From Intestinirhabdus alba (GTDB lineage: Bacteria > Pseudomonadota > Gammaproteobacteria > Enterobacterales > Enterobacteriaceae): a stretch of 64,000 bases of DNA. Both the position numbers and the translations under genes were made by a program. Shown piece after piece: positions 37,757 to 48,245 of this stretch (positions within the stretch are counted from its first letter, which is position 1; each line of letters opens with the position of its first letter). The DNA lies in the NCBI RefSeq assembly GCF_009711095.1, contig NZ_WMJZ01000022.1, positions 1-64,000 of the forward strand. Direction: 5' to 3'. Below the pieces are notes generated by a model, which was not told where the DNA came from, ran no database searches, and saw nothing but the letters and a program-made list of their open reading frames with translations.

Positions 37757-38659
37757 ATGCCGCTGTTAGCACGAAAAATGCCCGTCTGGGCCTCCGTTCT
37801 GATTCTGCTGGTCGCCATGTGCTCCATCCAGAGCGGAGCATCGCTGGCGAAATCGCTGTTTTCTCTGGTCGGCGCACCGGGCGTTACCGCCCTGCGCCTG
37901 GCCCTCGGAACGTTAATCCTGATGGTCTTCTTTAAACCCTGGCGGCTGCGCTTTGCGAAAGCGCAGCGGCTGCCGCTGCTGTTCTATGGGCTGTCGCTTG
38001 GCGCAATGAACTACCTTTTTTATCTGTCCATTCAGACGGTGCCGCTGGGCATTGCCGTCTCCCTGGAGTTCACCGGGCCGCTGGCGGTGGCGCTTTTCTC
38101 CTCCCGACGCCCGGTGGACTTTATCTGGGTGGTGCTGGCCGTGCTCGGTCTCTGGTTCCTGCTGCCGCTGGGCCAGGAGGTCTCACATGTGGATCTGAAC
38201 GGTGCCGCGCTGGCGCTTGGGGCGGGGGCCTGCTGGGCGCTGTATATTGTTACCGGCCGCCGCGCCGGAGCCGAACATGGGCCGGCGACCGTCGCCGTCG
38301 GCTCGCTGATTGCGGCGATCGTTTTTGTGCCCATCGGCGCGCTGCAGGCCGGCGATGCCCTGTGGCACTGGTCGCTTCTGCCGCTGGGCCTGGGCGTTGC
38401 CGTCCTGTCGACGGCGCTTCCCTACTCGCTGGAGATGATCGCCCTGACGCGCCTGCCCACCCGTACTTTCGGCACTCTGATGAGCATGGAGCCTGCGCTT
38501 GCCGCCGTGACCGGCATGATTTTCCTCGGAGAGACCCTGACGCTGACCCAGACGCTGGCGCTGTGCGCGATTGTTGCCGCCTCGATGGGTTCCACCCTTA
38601 CCCTCCGCCGTGAAAGCCACGTTAAGCCGGTAGACACCAACCAGAGCGGTTCGCTTTAG
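37757..38659 (+). CDS. rhtA: Threonine/homoserine exporter RhtA
   Basis: 300 residues from the ATG at 37757, which follows AGGAGAAAGG; an in-frame upstream start at 37733 lacks this and E. coli RhtA (295) starts at the equivalent site. A ten-segment EamA/DMT-family inner-membrane exporter of threonine, homoserine and other amino acids. GAPGVTALRLALGTL and LPYSLEMIALTRLPTRTFG are highly conserved blocks. Transcribed as a single gene. Confidence 0.95.
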   Translation: MPLLARKMPVWASVLILLVAMCSIQSGASLAKSLFSLVGAPGVTALRLALGTLILMVFFKPWRLRFAKAQRLPLLFYGLSLGAMNYLFYLSIQTVPLGIAVSLEFTGPLAVALFSSRRPVDFIWVVLAVLGLWFLLPLGQEVSHVDLNGAALALGAGACWALYIVTGRRAGAEHGPATVAVGSLIAAIVFVPIGALQAGDALWHWSLLPLGLGVAVLSTALPYSLEMIALTRLPTRTFGTLMSMEPALAAVTGMIFLGETLTLTQTLALCAIVAASMGSTLTLRRESHVKPVDTNQSGSL

Positions 38660-39011
38660 CATTAAGGCCCCGGCTTTTCGCCCGGCTGATAGCGCAAAAA
38701 TTTGCACACCGGGTAACCCGTACCAGCGCAGGCCAGGCGGCACGGGTTTGAATGAGAATTTTCTGCGTCGAATGCATATTCATGCAGGAAATTCTCTTTT
38801 TTTCTGATCCGTAGCGCTCCGTATATTAAAAAGAGCCTGCTTTTCAACGCCTGCAAAGCATATTTATGCCTGCTCTGTCTTCCTCAATCCAGGTTATTTT
38901 CTCCCGCCGTGAAATTAAGTAATCCTTTGATTACCTTTAAATTATCAAGCCACCATCGTTATACGCTATTAAAGCGACAGGAACAGCCAGAAAAGCAGCC
39001 TCTATAACCGG

Positions 39012-39020
39012 TGCTATACT
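39012..39020 (+). promoter_or_regulatory. dps promoter, extended -10
   Basis: TGC-TATACT followed by T is an extended -10 of the type used by sigma-S (and sigma-70 with OxyR help), about 45 bases before the dps ATG. No good -35 hexamer is present. The rest of the 38660-39066 gap is AT-rich; I see no gene in it. Confidence 0.6.
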
Positions 39021-39066
39021 TGATGGCGTTAATTACCGGGACATAACATCAAGAGGATATGAAATT

Positions 39067-39570
39067 ATGAGTACCGCTAAACTGGTGAAAACAAAAGCAT
39101 CCGATCTGCTTTACACCCGTAACGATGTCGCCGACAACGATAAAAAAGCCACTATTGAGCTGTTGAATCGTCAGGTTGTCCAGTTTATTGACCTGTCGCT
39201 GATTACCAAGCAGGCCCACTGGAACATGCGCGGCACCAACTTTATCGCCGTACATGAAATGCTGGACGGCTTCCGCACCGCGTTAACCAATCACCTTGAC
39301 ACCATGGCCGAACGCGCCGTACAGCTCGGCGGCGTGGCCCTTGGCACCACTCAGGTGATCAACAGCAAAACGCCTCTGAAGAGCTACCCGCTGGACATTC
39401 ACAGCGTGCAGGACCACCTGAAAGAGCTGGCGGATCGCTATGCCATCGTCGCCAACGACGTGCGCAAAGCCATCGGTGAAGCGAAGGATGAGGATACCGC
39501 CGATATCTTTACCGCCGCCTCCCGCGATCTCGATCAGTTCCTGTGGTTTATCGAAGCCAACATCGACTAA
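39067..39570 (+). CDS. dps: DNA starvation/stationary-phase protection protein Dps
   Basis: 167 residues, the same as E. coli Dps. A ferritin-like dodecamer that oxidises and stores iron with hydrogen peroxide and condenses DNA in stationary phase. The ferroxidase residues are His51 ([11 protein letters not shown]), His63 and Asp67 ([11 protein letters not shown]), with Asp78 and Glu82 nearby. The lysine-rich N-terminal tail ([15 protein letters not shown]) binds DNA. AAGAGGA precedes the ATG. Confidence 0.98.
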   Translation: MSTAKLVKTKASDLLYTRNDVADNDKKATIELLNRQVVQFIDLSLITKQAHWNMRGTNFIAVHEMLDGFRTALTNHLDTMAERAVQLGGVALGTTQVINSKTPLKSYPLDIHSVQDHLKELADRYAIVANDVRKAIGEAKDEDTADIFTAASRDLDQFLWFIEANID

Positions 39571-39594
39571 CCGACCCGCTGATTGATTGCCCGT

Positions 39595-39618
39595 AACCCT
39601 CGCCCCGGCGGGGGTTTT
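39595..39618 (+). terminator. Intrinsic terminator after dps
   Basis: AACCC-T-CGCC, loop CC, GGCG-G-GGGTT followed by TT: a stable GC-rich stem with a short T tail, 25 bases past the dps stop. Confidence 0.75.
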
Positions 39619-39762
39619 GCACTATTCAGGTGCGCTCCGCCTCATGCCTCGCCGCAAAAAGTAAAACATCTGTAATAATTACATCACAGAATAGTTATTT
39701 AATGTTTGTTTAAGCAGCGCTTTTTACGCTAAATAAGCGGGATGAGCGGCTCGCCGTTCGCC

Positions 39763-39796
39763 TGCACCAAAATAACGCCCCATTACGGGGCAAACC
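39763..39796 (+). promoter_or_regulatory. NtrC-binding region of the glnH promoter
   Basis: TGCACCA-AAA at 39763-39772 is a perfect left half of the NtrC consensus TGCACCA-N3-TGGTGCA, with a poor right half. A second dyad, GCCCC-ATTAC-GGGGC, follows at about 39777-39791. They lie about 105-125 bases upstream of the start expected from the sigma-54 elements, the position known for the two NtrC sites of E. coli glnHp2. Confidence 0.55.
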
Positions 39797-39866
39797 GTGG
39801 CTATTGCCCCGCCGACCGCACTGCGAAACGGGGAGACAGCTTAAGCAAAACAAAGGGTTATAAAAC

Positions 39867-39882
39867 TGGCACAGATTTTTCA
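39867..39882 (+). promoter_or_regulatory. Sigma-54 promoter of glnHPQ
   Basis: TGGCAC-AGATT-TTTCA has a perfect -24 element and correct spacing; the -12 element is TTTCA instead of TTGCA, one mismatch. This would make the promoter weak and dependent on NtrC (and IHF in E. coli). The glnH ATG lies 53 bases downstream. Confidence 0.7.
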
Positions 39883-39922
39883 TTGCGCCATAGGTTCTCG
39901 CAGGGGATCGCCCCGTGGATAA

Positions 39923-40681
<759 letters not shown>

Positions 40682-40749
40682 GTCGTTTCCGCGGTAAACC
40701 GCGCGGCCAGGCCGTCGACGCCTGAAGAATAACGACAATGATGTTTATT

Positions 40750-40773
40750 GCCCGGCGGATTGCGCCACCGGGC
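40750..40773 (+). repeat. REP-like hairpin downstream of glnH
   Basis: GCCCGGCGG-ATTGCG-CCACCGGGC forms a nine-base stem with one mismatch. Such hairpins after binding-protein genes protect the upstream mRNA and lower expression of the permease genes. The inserted inverted-repeat element begins four bases later. Confidence 0.6.
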
Positions 40774-40776
40774 GTT

Positions 40777-41116
40777 TATACCCTAAATAATTCGAGCTGC
40801 ATGACAAAATGCAGCGCATTTTGAACAGCCTCAGGGCTGGCCCCGAAGGGGTGAGGCCGCAGGCCGAATCACGCGGAAAGTGAGCGACAAATTCGTCAGG
40901 AACGAATTTGCCCGACCGCAGGTCGCCTTCGGTGAGGGACAAGGATGTCCCTCATTCATCCCCGGGAGCATAGCGAACTATACGATCGGGGTTAGTGACT
41001 ACTCTGTCGGGAGCAGTTTTGAACGCCGCGCAGCGGCGGCCCGTCAGGGCGAGTCTCATGGATGAGACGAGTAACCAGTAGCCAGCACACATGCAGCCTG
41101 AAGCATGACGGGTATA
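40777..41116. mobile_element. MITE-like inverted-repeat element, copy 2 (340 bp), inside glnHPQ
   Basis: It begins TATACCCTAAATAATTCGAG and its right end, read on the other strand, begins TATACCCGTCATGCTTCAGG; both arms continue into CTGCATG. The ends match the 195-bp element at 930-1124, while the interior is longer and carries extra internal inverted segments such as GACAAATTCGT and GGACAAGGATGTCC. No supported ORF. It separates glnH from glnPQ but contains no obvious strong terminator. Confidence 0.75.
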
Positions 41117-41147
41117 TCTCTTTTCACCACGGTAACAGGAACAGATT

Positions 41148-41803
41148 ATGCAGTTTGACTGGAGCGCCATCTGGCCCGCCATTCCGCTTTTGATCGATGG
41201 TGCCAAAATGACCCTGTGGATCTCGGTCCTCGGTCTGGCAGGCGGACTGATCGTTGGTCTGGCGGCAGGTTTTGCGCGCACGTTCGGCGGCTGGATCGCC
41301 AACCACATTGCGCTGGTTTTTATCGAAATCATTCGCGGTACGCCCATCGTCGTGCAGGTGATGTTTATCTACTTCGCCCTGCCGATGGCGTTTAACGATC
41401 TGCGCATCGATCCCTTCAGCGCGGCGGTGGTCACCATCATGATTAACTCCGGAGCCTATATCGCCGAAATCACCCGCGGCGCGGTGCTCTCCATCCACAA
41501 AGGCTTTAGCGAGGCGGGGCTGGCCCTCGGCCTTTCCCGGCGGGAAACCATCCGCCACGTTATTTTACCGCTGGCGCTGCGCCGGATGCTGCCGCCGCTG
41601 GGCAACCAGTGGATTATCAGCATTAAGGACACCTCGCTGTTTATCGTGATCGGCGTGGCCGAGCTGACCCGCCAGGGCCAGGAGATCATCGCCGGCAACT
41701 TTCGCGCGCTGGAGATCTGGAGCGCCGTTGCGGTGTTCTATCTGATCATAACTCTGGTGCTGAGCTTTATTCTGCGTCGTCTGGAAAAAAGGATGAAAAT
41801 CCT

Positions 41804-41807
<4 letters not shown>
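41148..41807 (+). CDS. glnP: Glutamine ABC transporter permease GlnP
   Basis: 219 residues, equal to E. coli GlnP. An inner-membrane permease of the polar amino acid family, five membrane segments, probably a homodimer. The coupling loop [21 protein letters not shown] contacts Gln[23 protein letters not shown] is the hallmark N-terminal segment of the family. The stop overlaps the glnQ start by four bases. Its expression depends on read-through from glnH across the repeat element or on a promoter in it. Confidence 0.97.
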
Positions 41808-42526
<719 letters not shown>

Positions 42527-42640
42527 TCCTCGTCGCGCCCTTCCCTGCGCAAGGGCGCGACCGGTTACGAATCCTCCCATTTCCTGCCGCGCCTTCCCCG
42601 CCAACTATACTTATCGTTTTGTTTTCTCACTGGAGGAGCT

Positions 42641-44854
42641 ATGCGGTGGATCCTGTTTATCCTCTGCTGCCTGCTGGGCGCGACCGCCCACGCGGCGGTG
42701 ATTCCTGGCGTCACTACCGGCGCGACGAGTGATTCCCGGAGCGCGCCGGACCTGGAGCAGAAAAAAGCGGCCTGGGCGGCGCTGGCGGACATACTGGAAA
42801 ATGACGCTTCCCGCAAGGAGCTGATTGACCAACTGCGCAGCGCGGCCGCCACGCCGCCCCCGGAAGCGGTGCCTAAAATTACGCCGCCCACGCTGAGGGA
42901 AGAGAAGACGGTGCTGGAAAACGTCACCGATATCAGCCGCCGCTATGGCGAAGCCTTCTCTGACCGCTTTGCCCAGCTGTATCGCAATATCACCACCGCG
43001 CCGCATAAACCCTTTAATGCCCGCACCTTTACCAACGCCCTGAGCCACTTTCTGCTGCTGGCGGCGGCGGTGTTCAGCCTTTACTGGCTGGCGCGCCTGT
43101 GCGCCCTGCCGCTGTATCGTAAAATGGGCGCGTGGGCGCGCAAAAAGAATCGCGACCGCAGCAACTGGCTGCAGCTGCCCGCCATGATCCTCGGCGCTTT
43201 TTTTATCGATCTGCTGCTGCTGGCGCTGACCCTGTTCGTCGGGCAGATGCTGAGCAACAGCTTTAACGCCAATAACAGAACCATTGCCTTTCAGCAGAGC
43301 CTGTTTCTTAACGCCTTCGCGCTGATTGAGTTTTTCAAGGCCGTTCTGCGGCTGATTTTCTGCCCTAAGGTGGCGGATCTGCGGGCGTTCAACATTCAGG
43401 ACGTCGGGGCGAACTACTGGAACCGCCGCCTCAGCGCCCTGAGCAGCCTGATCGGCTACGGGCTGATTGTCGCGGTGCCGATCGTCTCAAATCAGGTCAA
43501 CGTACAGGTGGGCGCGATGGCGAACGTGGTTATTATGCTGTGCATCACCCTGTGGGCGCTGTACCTGATCTTCCATAATAAAAGAGAGATTGCCGGCCAT
43601 CTGCTGAGCCTTTCAGAGCGGTCGCTGGCCTTCTTCAGCCTCTTTATCCGCGCCTTCGCGCTGATCTGGCACTGGCTGGCCAGCGCTTACTTCATCGTGC
43701 TGTTCTTTTTCTCGCTGTTCGATCCGGGCAACAGCCTGAAGTTTATGATGGGCGCAACGCTGCGCAGCCTGCTGATTATCGGCGTCGCCGCCTTTGTCTG
43801 CGGCATATTCTCCCGCTGGATAGCCAAAACTATTACCCTGTCGCCCCACACTCAGCGCAGCTATCCGGAGCTGCAAAAGCGGCTCAACGGCTGGCTCTCC
43901 ACCGCCCTGAAAGCGGCGCGTATTCTGACGGTCTGCGTCGCCGTTATGCTGCTGCTCAACGCCTGGGGGCTGTTTGATTTCTGGAACTGGCTGCACTACG
44001 GCGCGGGCGAGAGAACCGTTGATATTCTGATCCGCATCGCGCTGATCCTTTTCTTCTCCGCCGTGGGCTGGACTCTTCTCGCCAGCCTGATCGAAAACCG
44101 GCTGACGTCGGATATCCACGGTCGTCCGCTGCCCAGCGCGCGCACCCGCACGCTGCTGACGCTGTTTCGCAACGCGCTGGCGGTAGTGATCAGCACCATT
44201 ACCGTGATGATCGTGCTGTCGGAGATCGGCGTGAATATCGCCCCGCTGCTCGCCGGAGCCGGGGCGCTCGGGCTGGCGATTTCGTTTGGCGCGCAGACCC
44301 TGGTGAAGGACATTATTACCGGGGTATTTATTCAGTTTGAGAACGGGATGAACACCGGCGATCTGGTGACCATTGGGCCGCTGACCGGCACGGTGGAGCG
44401 CATGTCGATCCGTTCGGTGGGGGTGCGCCAGGATACCGGTGCCTATCATATTATTCCGTGGTCATCGATCACCACCTTCGCCAACTTCGTGCGCGGCATC
44501 GGCTCGGTGGTGGCCAACTATGACGTCGATCGCAACGAGGACGCGGACAAAGCCAACCAGGCGCTGAAGGAGGCGGTAGCGGCAGTGATGGCGATGGAGG
44601 AGATTCGCGGACTGATTATCGGCGAACCGTCGTTCGCCGGCATCGTTGGCCTGAGCAACACCGCCTTTACGCTCCGCGTGTCGTTTACCACCCTGCCGCT
44701 GAAGCAGTGGACGGTGCGCTTCGCCCTCGACGGCCAGGTGAAAAAACAGTTCGACCTGGCGAAGGTTCGCGCCCCGGTGCAGACCTGGCAGGTGCTGCCA
44801 GCGCCCTCTGCCCCGTCAGCGGAGTCGCCTACCCCTGGCGTCTGCGCGCCATAA
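42641..44854 (+). CDS. ybiO: Mechanosensitive channel YbiO (MscM-type)
   Basis: 737 residues; E. coli YbiO has 741. A large MscS-family channel contributing a small-conductance mechanosensitive current. Signal peptide (to about AHA, residue 19), a periplasmic N-domain, about eleven membrane segments, and the pore-lining helix with [19 protein letters not shown], then the beta domain ([20 protein letters not shown]). GGAGGAGC precedes the ATG. Its 3' end overlaps the convergent rlmF gene by 26 bases. Confidence 0.95.
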   Translation: MRWILFILCCLLGATAHAAVIPGVTTGATSDSRSAPDLEQKKAAWAALADILENDASRKELIDQLRSAAATPPPEAVPKITPPTLREEKTVLENVTDISRRYGEAFSDRFAQLYRNITTAPHKPFNARTFTNALSHFLLLAAAVFSLYWLARLCALPLYRKMGAWARKKNRDRSNWLQLPAMILGAFFIDLLLLALTLFVGQMLSNSFNANNRTIAFQQSLFLNAFALIEFFKAVLRLIFCPKVADLRAFNIQDVGANYWNRRLSALSSLIGYGLIVAVPIVSNQVNVQVGAMANVVIMLCITLWALYLIFHNKREIAGHLLSLSERSLAFFSLFIRAFALIWHWLASAYFIVLFFFSLFDPGNSLKFMMGATLRSLLIIGVAAFVCGIFSRWIAKTITLSPHTQRSYPELQKRLNGWLSTALKAARILTVCVAVMLLLNAWGLFDFWNWLHYGAGERTVDILIRIALILFFSAVGWTLLASLIENRLTSDIHGRPLPSARTRTLLTLFRNALAVVISTITVMIVLSEIGVNIAPLLAGAGALGLAISFGAQTLVKDIITGVFIQFENGMNTGDLVTIGPLTGTVERMSIRSVGVRQDTGAYHIIPWSSITTFANFVRGIGSVVANYDVDRNEDADKANQALKEAVAAVMAMEEIRGLIIGEPSFAGIVGLSNTAFTLRVSFTTLPLKQWTVRFALDGQVKKQFDLAKVRAPVQTWQVLPAPSAPSAESPTPGVCAP

Positions 44855-45761
44855 AGCGGCGGCGGCGATCGTCATCCATAAAGGTCCAGGCAATAAAGCG
44901 GCTCTGCTTTTGCCCCTGGGCCATCTCCTTCTTTACCACCTTCACCGCCCCGGCCTCAGTGAGCGCCCGGTAGAGGGGTGGCAGATTTTCACCGCGCGAC
45001 ACCAGGGTAGAAAACCACATCACCTGACGACCAAAGGCCGGGCTTTCGGCAATCATTTTGCTGATGAAGGCCACCTCGCCGCCCTCGCACCACAGCTCCT
45101 CCTGCTGGCCGCCGAAGTTCAGGGCGTCGTGCTTGCTCTGCCCGAGGTTGCGCCGCTTGCGCTCGCTGCCCTCGCGGGCGGCCTCGGCGGAATCATGGAA
45201 CGGCGGGTTGCATAGCGTGGCGTCATACTGCTCGTTCTTATGGATAATGCCATTAAGGATGGCGGCGGGGTCCTTCTGCCTGCGCAGGCGAATGGCGCGG
45301 CTCAGGCCGGGGTTGCCGTTGACGATCGCCTGGGCGCTGGCCAGCGCCGTATCGCTGGTTTCACTGCCGGTAAAGCGCCAGCCGTACTCGCGCACGCCGA
45401 TAAGCGGATAGATACAGTTTGCCCCGACGCCCACGTCCAGCACGCTGGCAGCGGTCGGAATGGACCCCGTCGTCTCACCGAGCAGATCGGCGAGATGATG
45501 AATATAGTCCGCGCGCCCCGGCACCGGCGGGCAGAGAAACCCCGGTGGAATATCCCAGCTGGCGACGCCGTAAAAATGCGCCAGCAGGGCTTTATTAAGC
45601 GCTTTTACCGCCAGCGGATTGGCGAAATCAACGCTCTGCTGGCCCGCCGGGGTCAGGGTAAGAAATTGGGCCAGCTCAGGGTTCGCCTGGCACAGCGCGG
45701 CCAGATCGTAACGGCCGTGGTGACGGTTGCGCGGGTGTAATCCCGGTTTCTGGGGGGACAT
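44829..45761 (-). CDS. rlmF: 23S rRNA (adenine1618-N6)-methyltransferase RlmF
   Basis: 310 residues from the ATG at 45761, which follows AGGAGA; E. coli RlmF has 308 and begins at the same [15 protein letters not shown]. It methylates A1618 of 23S rRNA with SAM. Motif I is [13 protein letters not shown] and the amino-methylase motif IV is NPPF ([17 protein letters not shown]). A longer frame up to 45950 has no ribosome site. The last 26 bases overlap ybiO on the other strand. In E. coli fiu, mcbA and ybiX lie upstream; they are absent here, and the 344-base gap to ybiI holds nothing I recognise. Confidence 0.96.
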   Translation of the reverse strand: MSPQKPGLHPRNRHHGRYDLAALCQANPELAQFLTLTPAGQQSVDFANPLAVKALNKALLAHFYGVASWDIPPGFLCPPVPGRADYIHHLADLLGETTGSIPTAASVLDVGVGANCIYPLIGVREYGWRFTGSETSDTALASAQAIVNGNPGLSRAIRLRRQKDPAAILNGIIHKNEQYDATLCNPPFHDSAEAAREGSERKRRNLGQSKHDALNFGGQQEELWCEGGEVAFISKMIAESPAFGRQVMWFSTLVSRGENLPPLYRALTEAGAVKVVKKEMAQGQKQSRFIAWTFMDDDRRRRFMARRRQG

Positions 45762-46105
45762 AACATTCTCCTTTTTGCAGCGGCGTAAGATACCCGCATA
45801 ACGCCACGCGGTAAACCAGCACGACGCGAGAAAAGCGACATAAGTTGGCAGAGGATAAAAAACGCTGGCCCCGCCGCCGGTATCCCGCTGATTTAGCGGT
45901 TTTTGCGGCCCGGGCCGCCACGTCCCGGCAATAGCTTTCTCCGGAGACACCTTGCGCGCGCGTTTTTTGGTCGCATATTCACTACACTATTCAAAGAAAA
46001 CGTTCTTAAAATCCCGGCGGTGCGGAGATCGCACAACGTAACGACAGATTCACTTGCTACGTCCGTTCCGGACGGCAAAATTTTTAACCCTACGGGAGGT
46101 AACGC

Positions 46106-46372
46106 ATGGCATCCGGCTGGGCGAATGACGACGCCGTAAACGATCAGATCAACAGCACCATAGAAGACGCCATTGCCCGCGCCCGCGGCGAGCTGCCGAC
46201 CGGCGAGAGCCGCTGCGAATGCGAAGAGTGCGGCGAACCTATCCCGGAGGCCCGGCGTAAGGCGGTGCCGGGGGTCAAACTGTGCCTGCAGTGCCAGCAG
46301 GAGAAAGATTCGCAGAATCAGGTCAGCTCCGGCTATAACCGCCGGGGTTCGAAGGACAGCCAGCTGCGTTGA
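46106..46372 (+). CDS. ybiI: DksA/TraR-type zinc-finger protein YbiI
   Basis: 88 residues, the same as E. coli YbiI. A small cytoplasmic protein with the four-cysteine zinc finger CEEC-G-E-P-I-P ... CLQC (CxxC-x17-CxxC) shared with the DksA C-terminal region, preceded by a helical N-terminus. No coiled-coil long enough to act like DksA in the RNA polymerase channel is present, and its function is unknown. GGGAGG precedes the ATG. Confidence 0.93.
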   Translation: MASGWANDDAVNDQINSTIEDAIARARGELPTGESRCECEECGEPIPEARRKAVPGVKLCLQCQQEKDSQNQVSSGYNRRGSKDSQLR

Positions 46373-46604
46373 CATCAGCGGCAAACCAGCACAAACGATT
46401 CCGTCTGCGTCCCTGCTGTCCTCCCCACCGCTTAACAAAACGTGCCGTTAAACGCCGCGCTGCCGGCCGGCGTTGATCCGCGTTAACCCGTTCTTAAATT
46501 CGTATGCAATTTTATATTGCCTCGCCGTGCCGGATACTCAGCGCACCGACAAAACATCAACTTTCTGAAGCTTATCTGCAAATAAGCGGCACCGCGTTTA
46601 TCAA

Positions 46605-46810
46605 CAAGTGACTGCCCCCGCCATAAACGGCGAGTCTTCCCACTTCTCAGGCTACAACTGGCACAGAGCCAGACTTACGCCAGCCTCGATGGCTTTGACG
46701 ACGTGATCCGCTGCCATTAATTCTGCTATGTCCATGTGCTGTATGTTGAGCGCCACATTTATATCGCGCTCATGATCGGCACTACAGCCGGGGCATTTGC
46801 TAAGCGCTGC
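46605..46810 (-). pseudogene. C-terminal remnant of TnpB (IS200/IS605-type) with right-end hairpin
   Basis: On the minus strand, from about 46806 to the TAG at 46652-46654, the translation reads ALSKCPGCSADHERDINVAL, continues NIQHMDIAELMAADHVVKAI and ends LALCQL. CPGC is half of the zinc ribbon and ERDINVALNI is the RuvC-III motif of TnpB nucleases. The rest of the protein is missing. After the stop comes GACTCGCCGTTTATGGCGGG, a hairpin resembling the right-end (omega RNA-forming) structure of such elements, then a TTGTTGA end-like sequence near 46607. A frame with KVRPLDGQTGVIQSN at about 46850-46925 may be another scrap of the same or a related transposase. Confidence 0.65.
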
Positions 46811-47008
46811 CTCTCCTGACGTTCTCCTCGTCGGTTAACCCACCGACACCACTGCTTCCCCCCTTATTGCTCTGTATCACCCCTGTTTGCCCGTCCAGCG
46901 GACGGACTTTTTTATGCGCCACCGGCGGTGTCAGGCCCTGCCGACAACGGATTTCTTCCAGGGCGCGGCGGGGCTTTTTCAGCGCTTCCGGCGAATAAGA
47001 CGCGATCG

Positions 47009-48094
47009 TTAACCGGCCAGCCGATGGCAGAAGGATTGCAGCTCCGCTTCCGGCATACCGATCTGCCGCGCCGCGTCGCAGATCGCCTGCCAGCTGCCGG
47101 CGTCCAACGGTATCCCCTGCTGCTGACGCTCCCGACGGGTGTTCACCTCCCACTCTCCCGGCAGCAGGATCGGTGCCTCTTCCGCATGAGGGGAAGCCTT
47201 AACCCACTCGGCAAAGGCCGCGGTCTGGCGGTCGCACTCCGGCGCGCCAAACAGCTCAGGATTGAGGATCACAGTGGTCATGCCGTTAATAATGGCGTCG
47301 GCGCTCTCCTGCAGCGTCTCCTGATGGGTGGTTTCTCCGCCGGAGAGCGCGCCGCCGAGGATCTCGCACATCGCCGCCAGCGCGTAGCCTTTATGGGCGG
47401 CAAAGGTCAGCAGCGCCCCCAGCGGCGGCTCCTGCATCGCCGCCGGATCGGTGGTCGGCTCGCCGCTGGCGTCGATCAGACAGCCCGGCGGCACCGGCAC
47501 GCCCTTATGCCAGGCCACGCGCGTTTTACCGAAGGCGATGGCGCTGGTGGCGTAGTCCAGCAGCAGGGGAAAATCGTTTTTACGCGGGAAGACGGCGCAG
47601 AAGGGGTTGGTGCCGAAACGGCCGTCGCGCCCAGGGAATGGCGCGACCATCCGGGTGCCGACCACGTTCACAAAATGTATGGATACGAATCCGGCGGCCG
47701 CGCACTGCTCGGCCCAGTAGCCAATACGCCCGATATGGTGCGAGTTATGCAGCGCCACGGCGGCAATGCCGTGCTCGCGCGCCCTGGCGATCCCCTGCGC
47801 CATGGCCTCGTGGGCCGCTACCTGCCCGAAGGCGCGGTTGCCGTCCAGGGTCAGTATCGCCCCGGCATCCTTTATCACGCTGGCGTGGCGGTTAATCTGC
47901 AGATGGCCCTGCGAGAAGGAGCGAATATAGCTCGGGATCATGCCGACGCCGTGGGAGTCATGTCCGGCAAGGTTAGCGGCGATCAGGTGATCGGCTACCA
48001 GACGCGCCTCCTGTTCATGACTGCCCATCTGACGGAAAACGGCCTCAACAAAGGCGTGCAGGGTCGGTGCGGAAAAGCGGTGCCCACTGTTCAT
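47009..48094 (-). CDS. hcxB: Hydroxycarboxylate dehydrogenase HcxB (YbiC)
   Basis: 361 residues, equal to E. coli YbiC/HcxB. A member of the type 2 malate/L-sulfolactate/ureidoglycolate dehydrogenase family that uses NAD(P)H to reduce 2-oxo acids such as hydroxypyruvate, phenylpyruvate or glyoxylate. DSHGVGMIPSYIRSF contains the catalytic His; NSHHIGRIGYWAEQCAAAG and RFGTNPFCAVFP are coenzyme- and substrate-site motifs. GGAGACAAGA precedes the ATG. Transcribed in the same direction as ybiB and dinG after a 150-base gap. Confidence 0.94.
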   Translation of the reverse strand: MNSGHRFSAPTLHAFVEAVFRQMGSHEQEARLVADHLIAANLAGHDSHGVGMIPSYIRSFSQGHLQINRHASVIKDAGAILTLDGNRAFGQVAAHEAMAQGIARAREHGIAAVALHNSHHIGRIGYWAEQCAAAGFVSIHFVNVVGTRMVAPFPGRDGRFGTNPFCAVFPRKNDFPLLLDYATSAIAFGKTRVAWHKGVPVPPGCLIDASGEPTTDPAAMQEPPLGALLTFAAHKGYALAAMCEILGGALSGGETTHQETLQESADAIINGMTTVILNPELFGAPECDRQTAAFAEWVKASPHAEEAPILLPGEWEVNTRRERQQQGIPLDAGSWQAICDAARQIGMPEAELQSFCHRLAG

Positions 48095-48245
48095 TCTTGT
48101 CTCCTGTTATATGGCCCGGCTGCCGGGAGGGGCTTTTTTACCCCTCTCTATGCTGCCCACGGGCGGCCCGAAAGGTCAATAAAGGCGCGAAAAAGTCGCG
48201 CCGGAGAGGCCAACACCGGCCGCGAACCAGCGCAGATCCGAGAAA

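Noticed and set aside
46800-47153. 117-codon minus-strand frame overlapping the hcxB end
   Set aside because: Its first half is a frame shadow of hcxB. Only the stretch near KVRPLDGQTGVIQSN looked like transposase debris, which I mention under the TnpB remnant rather than call as a gene.
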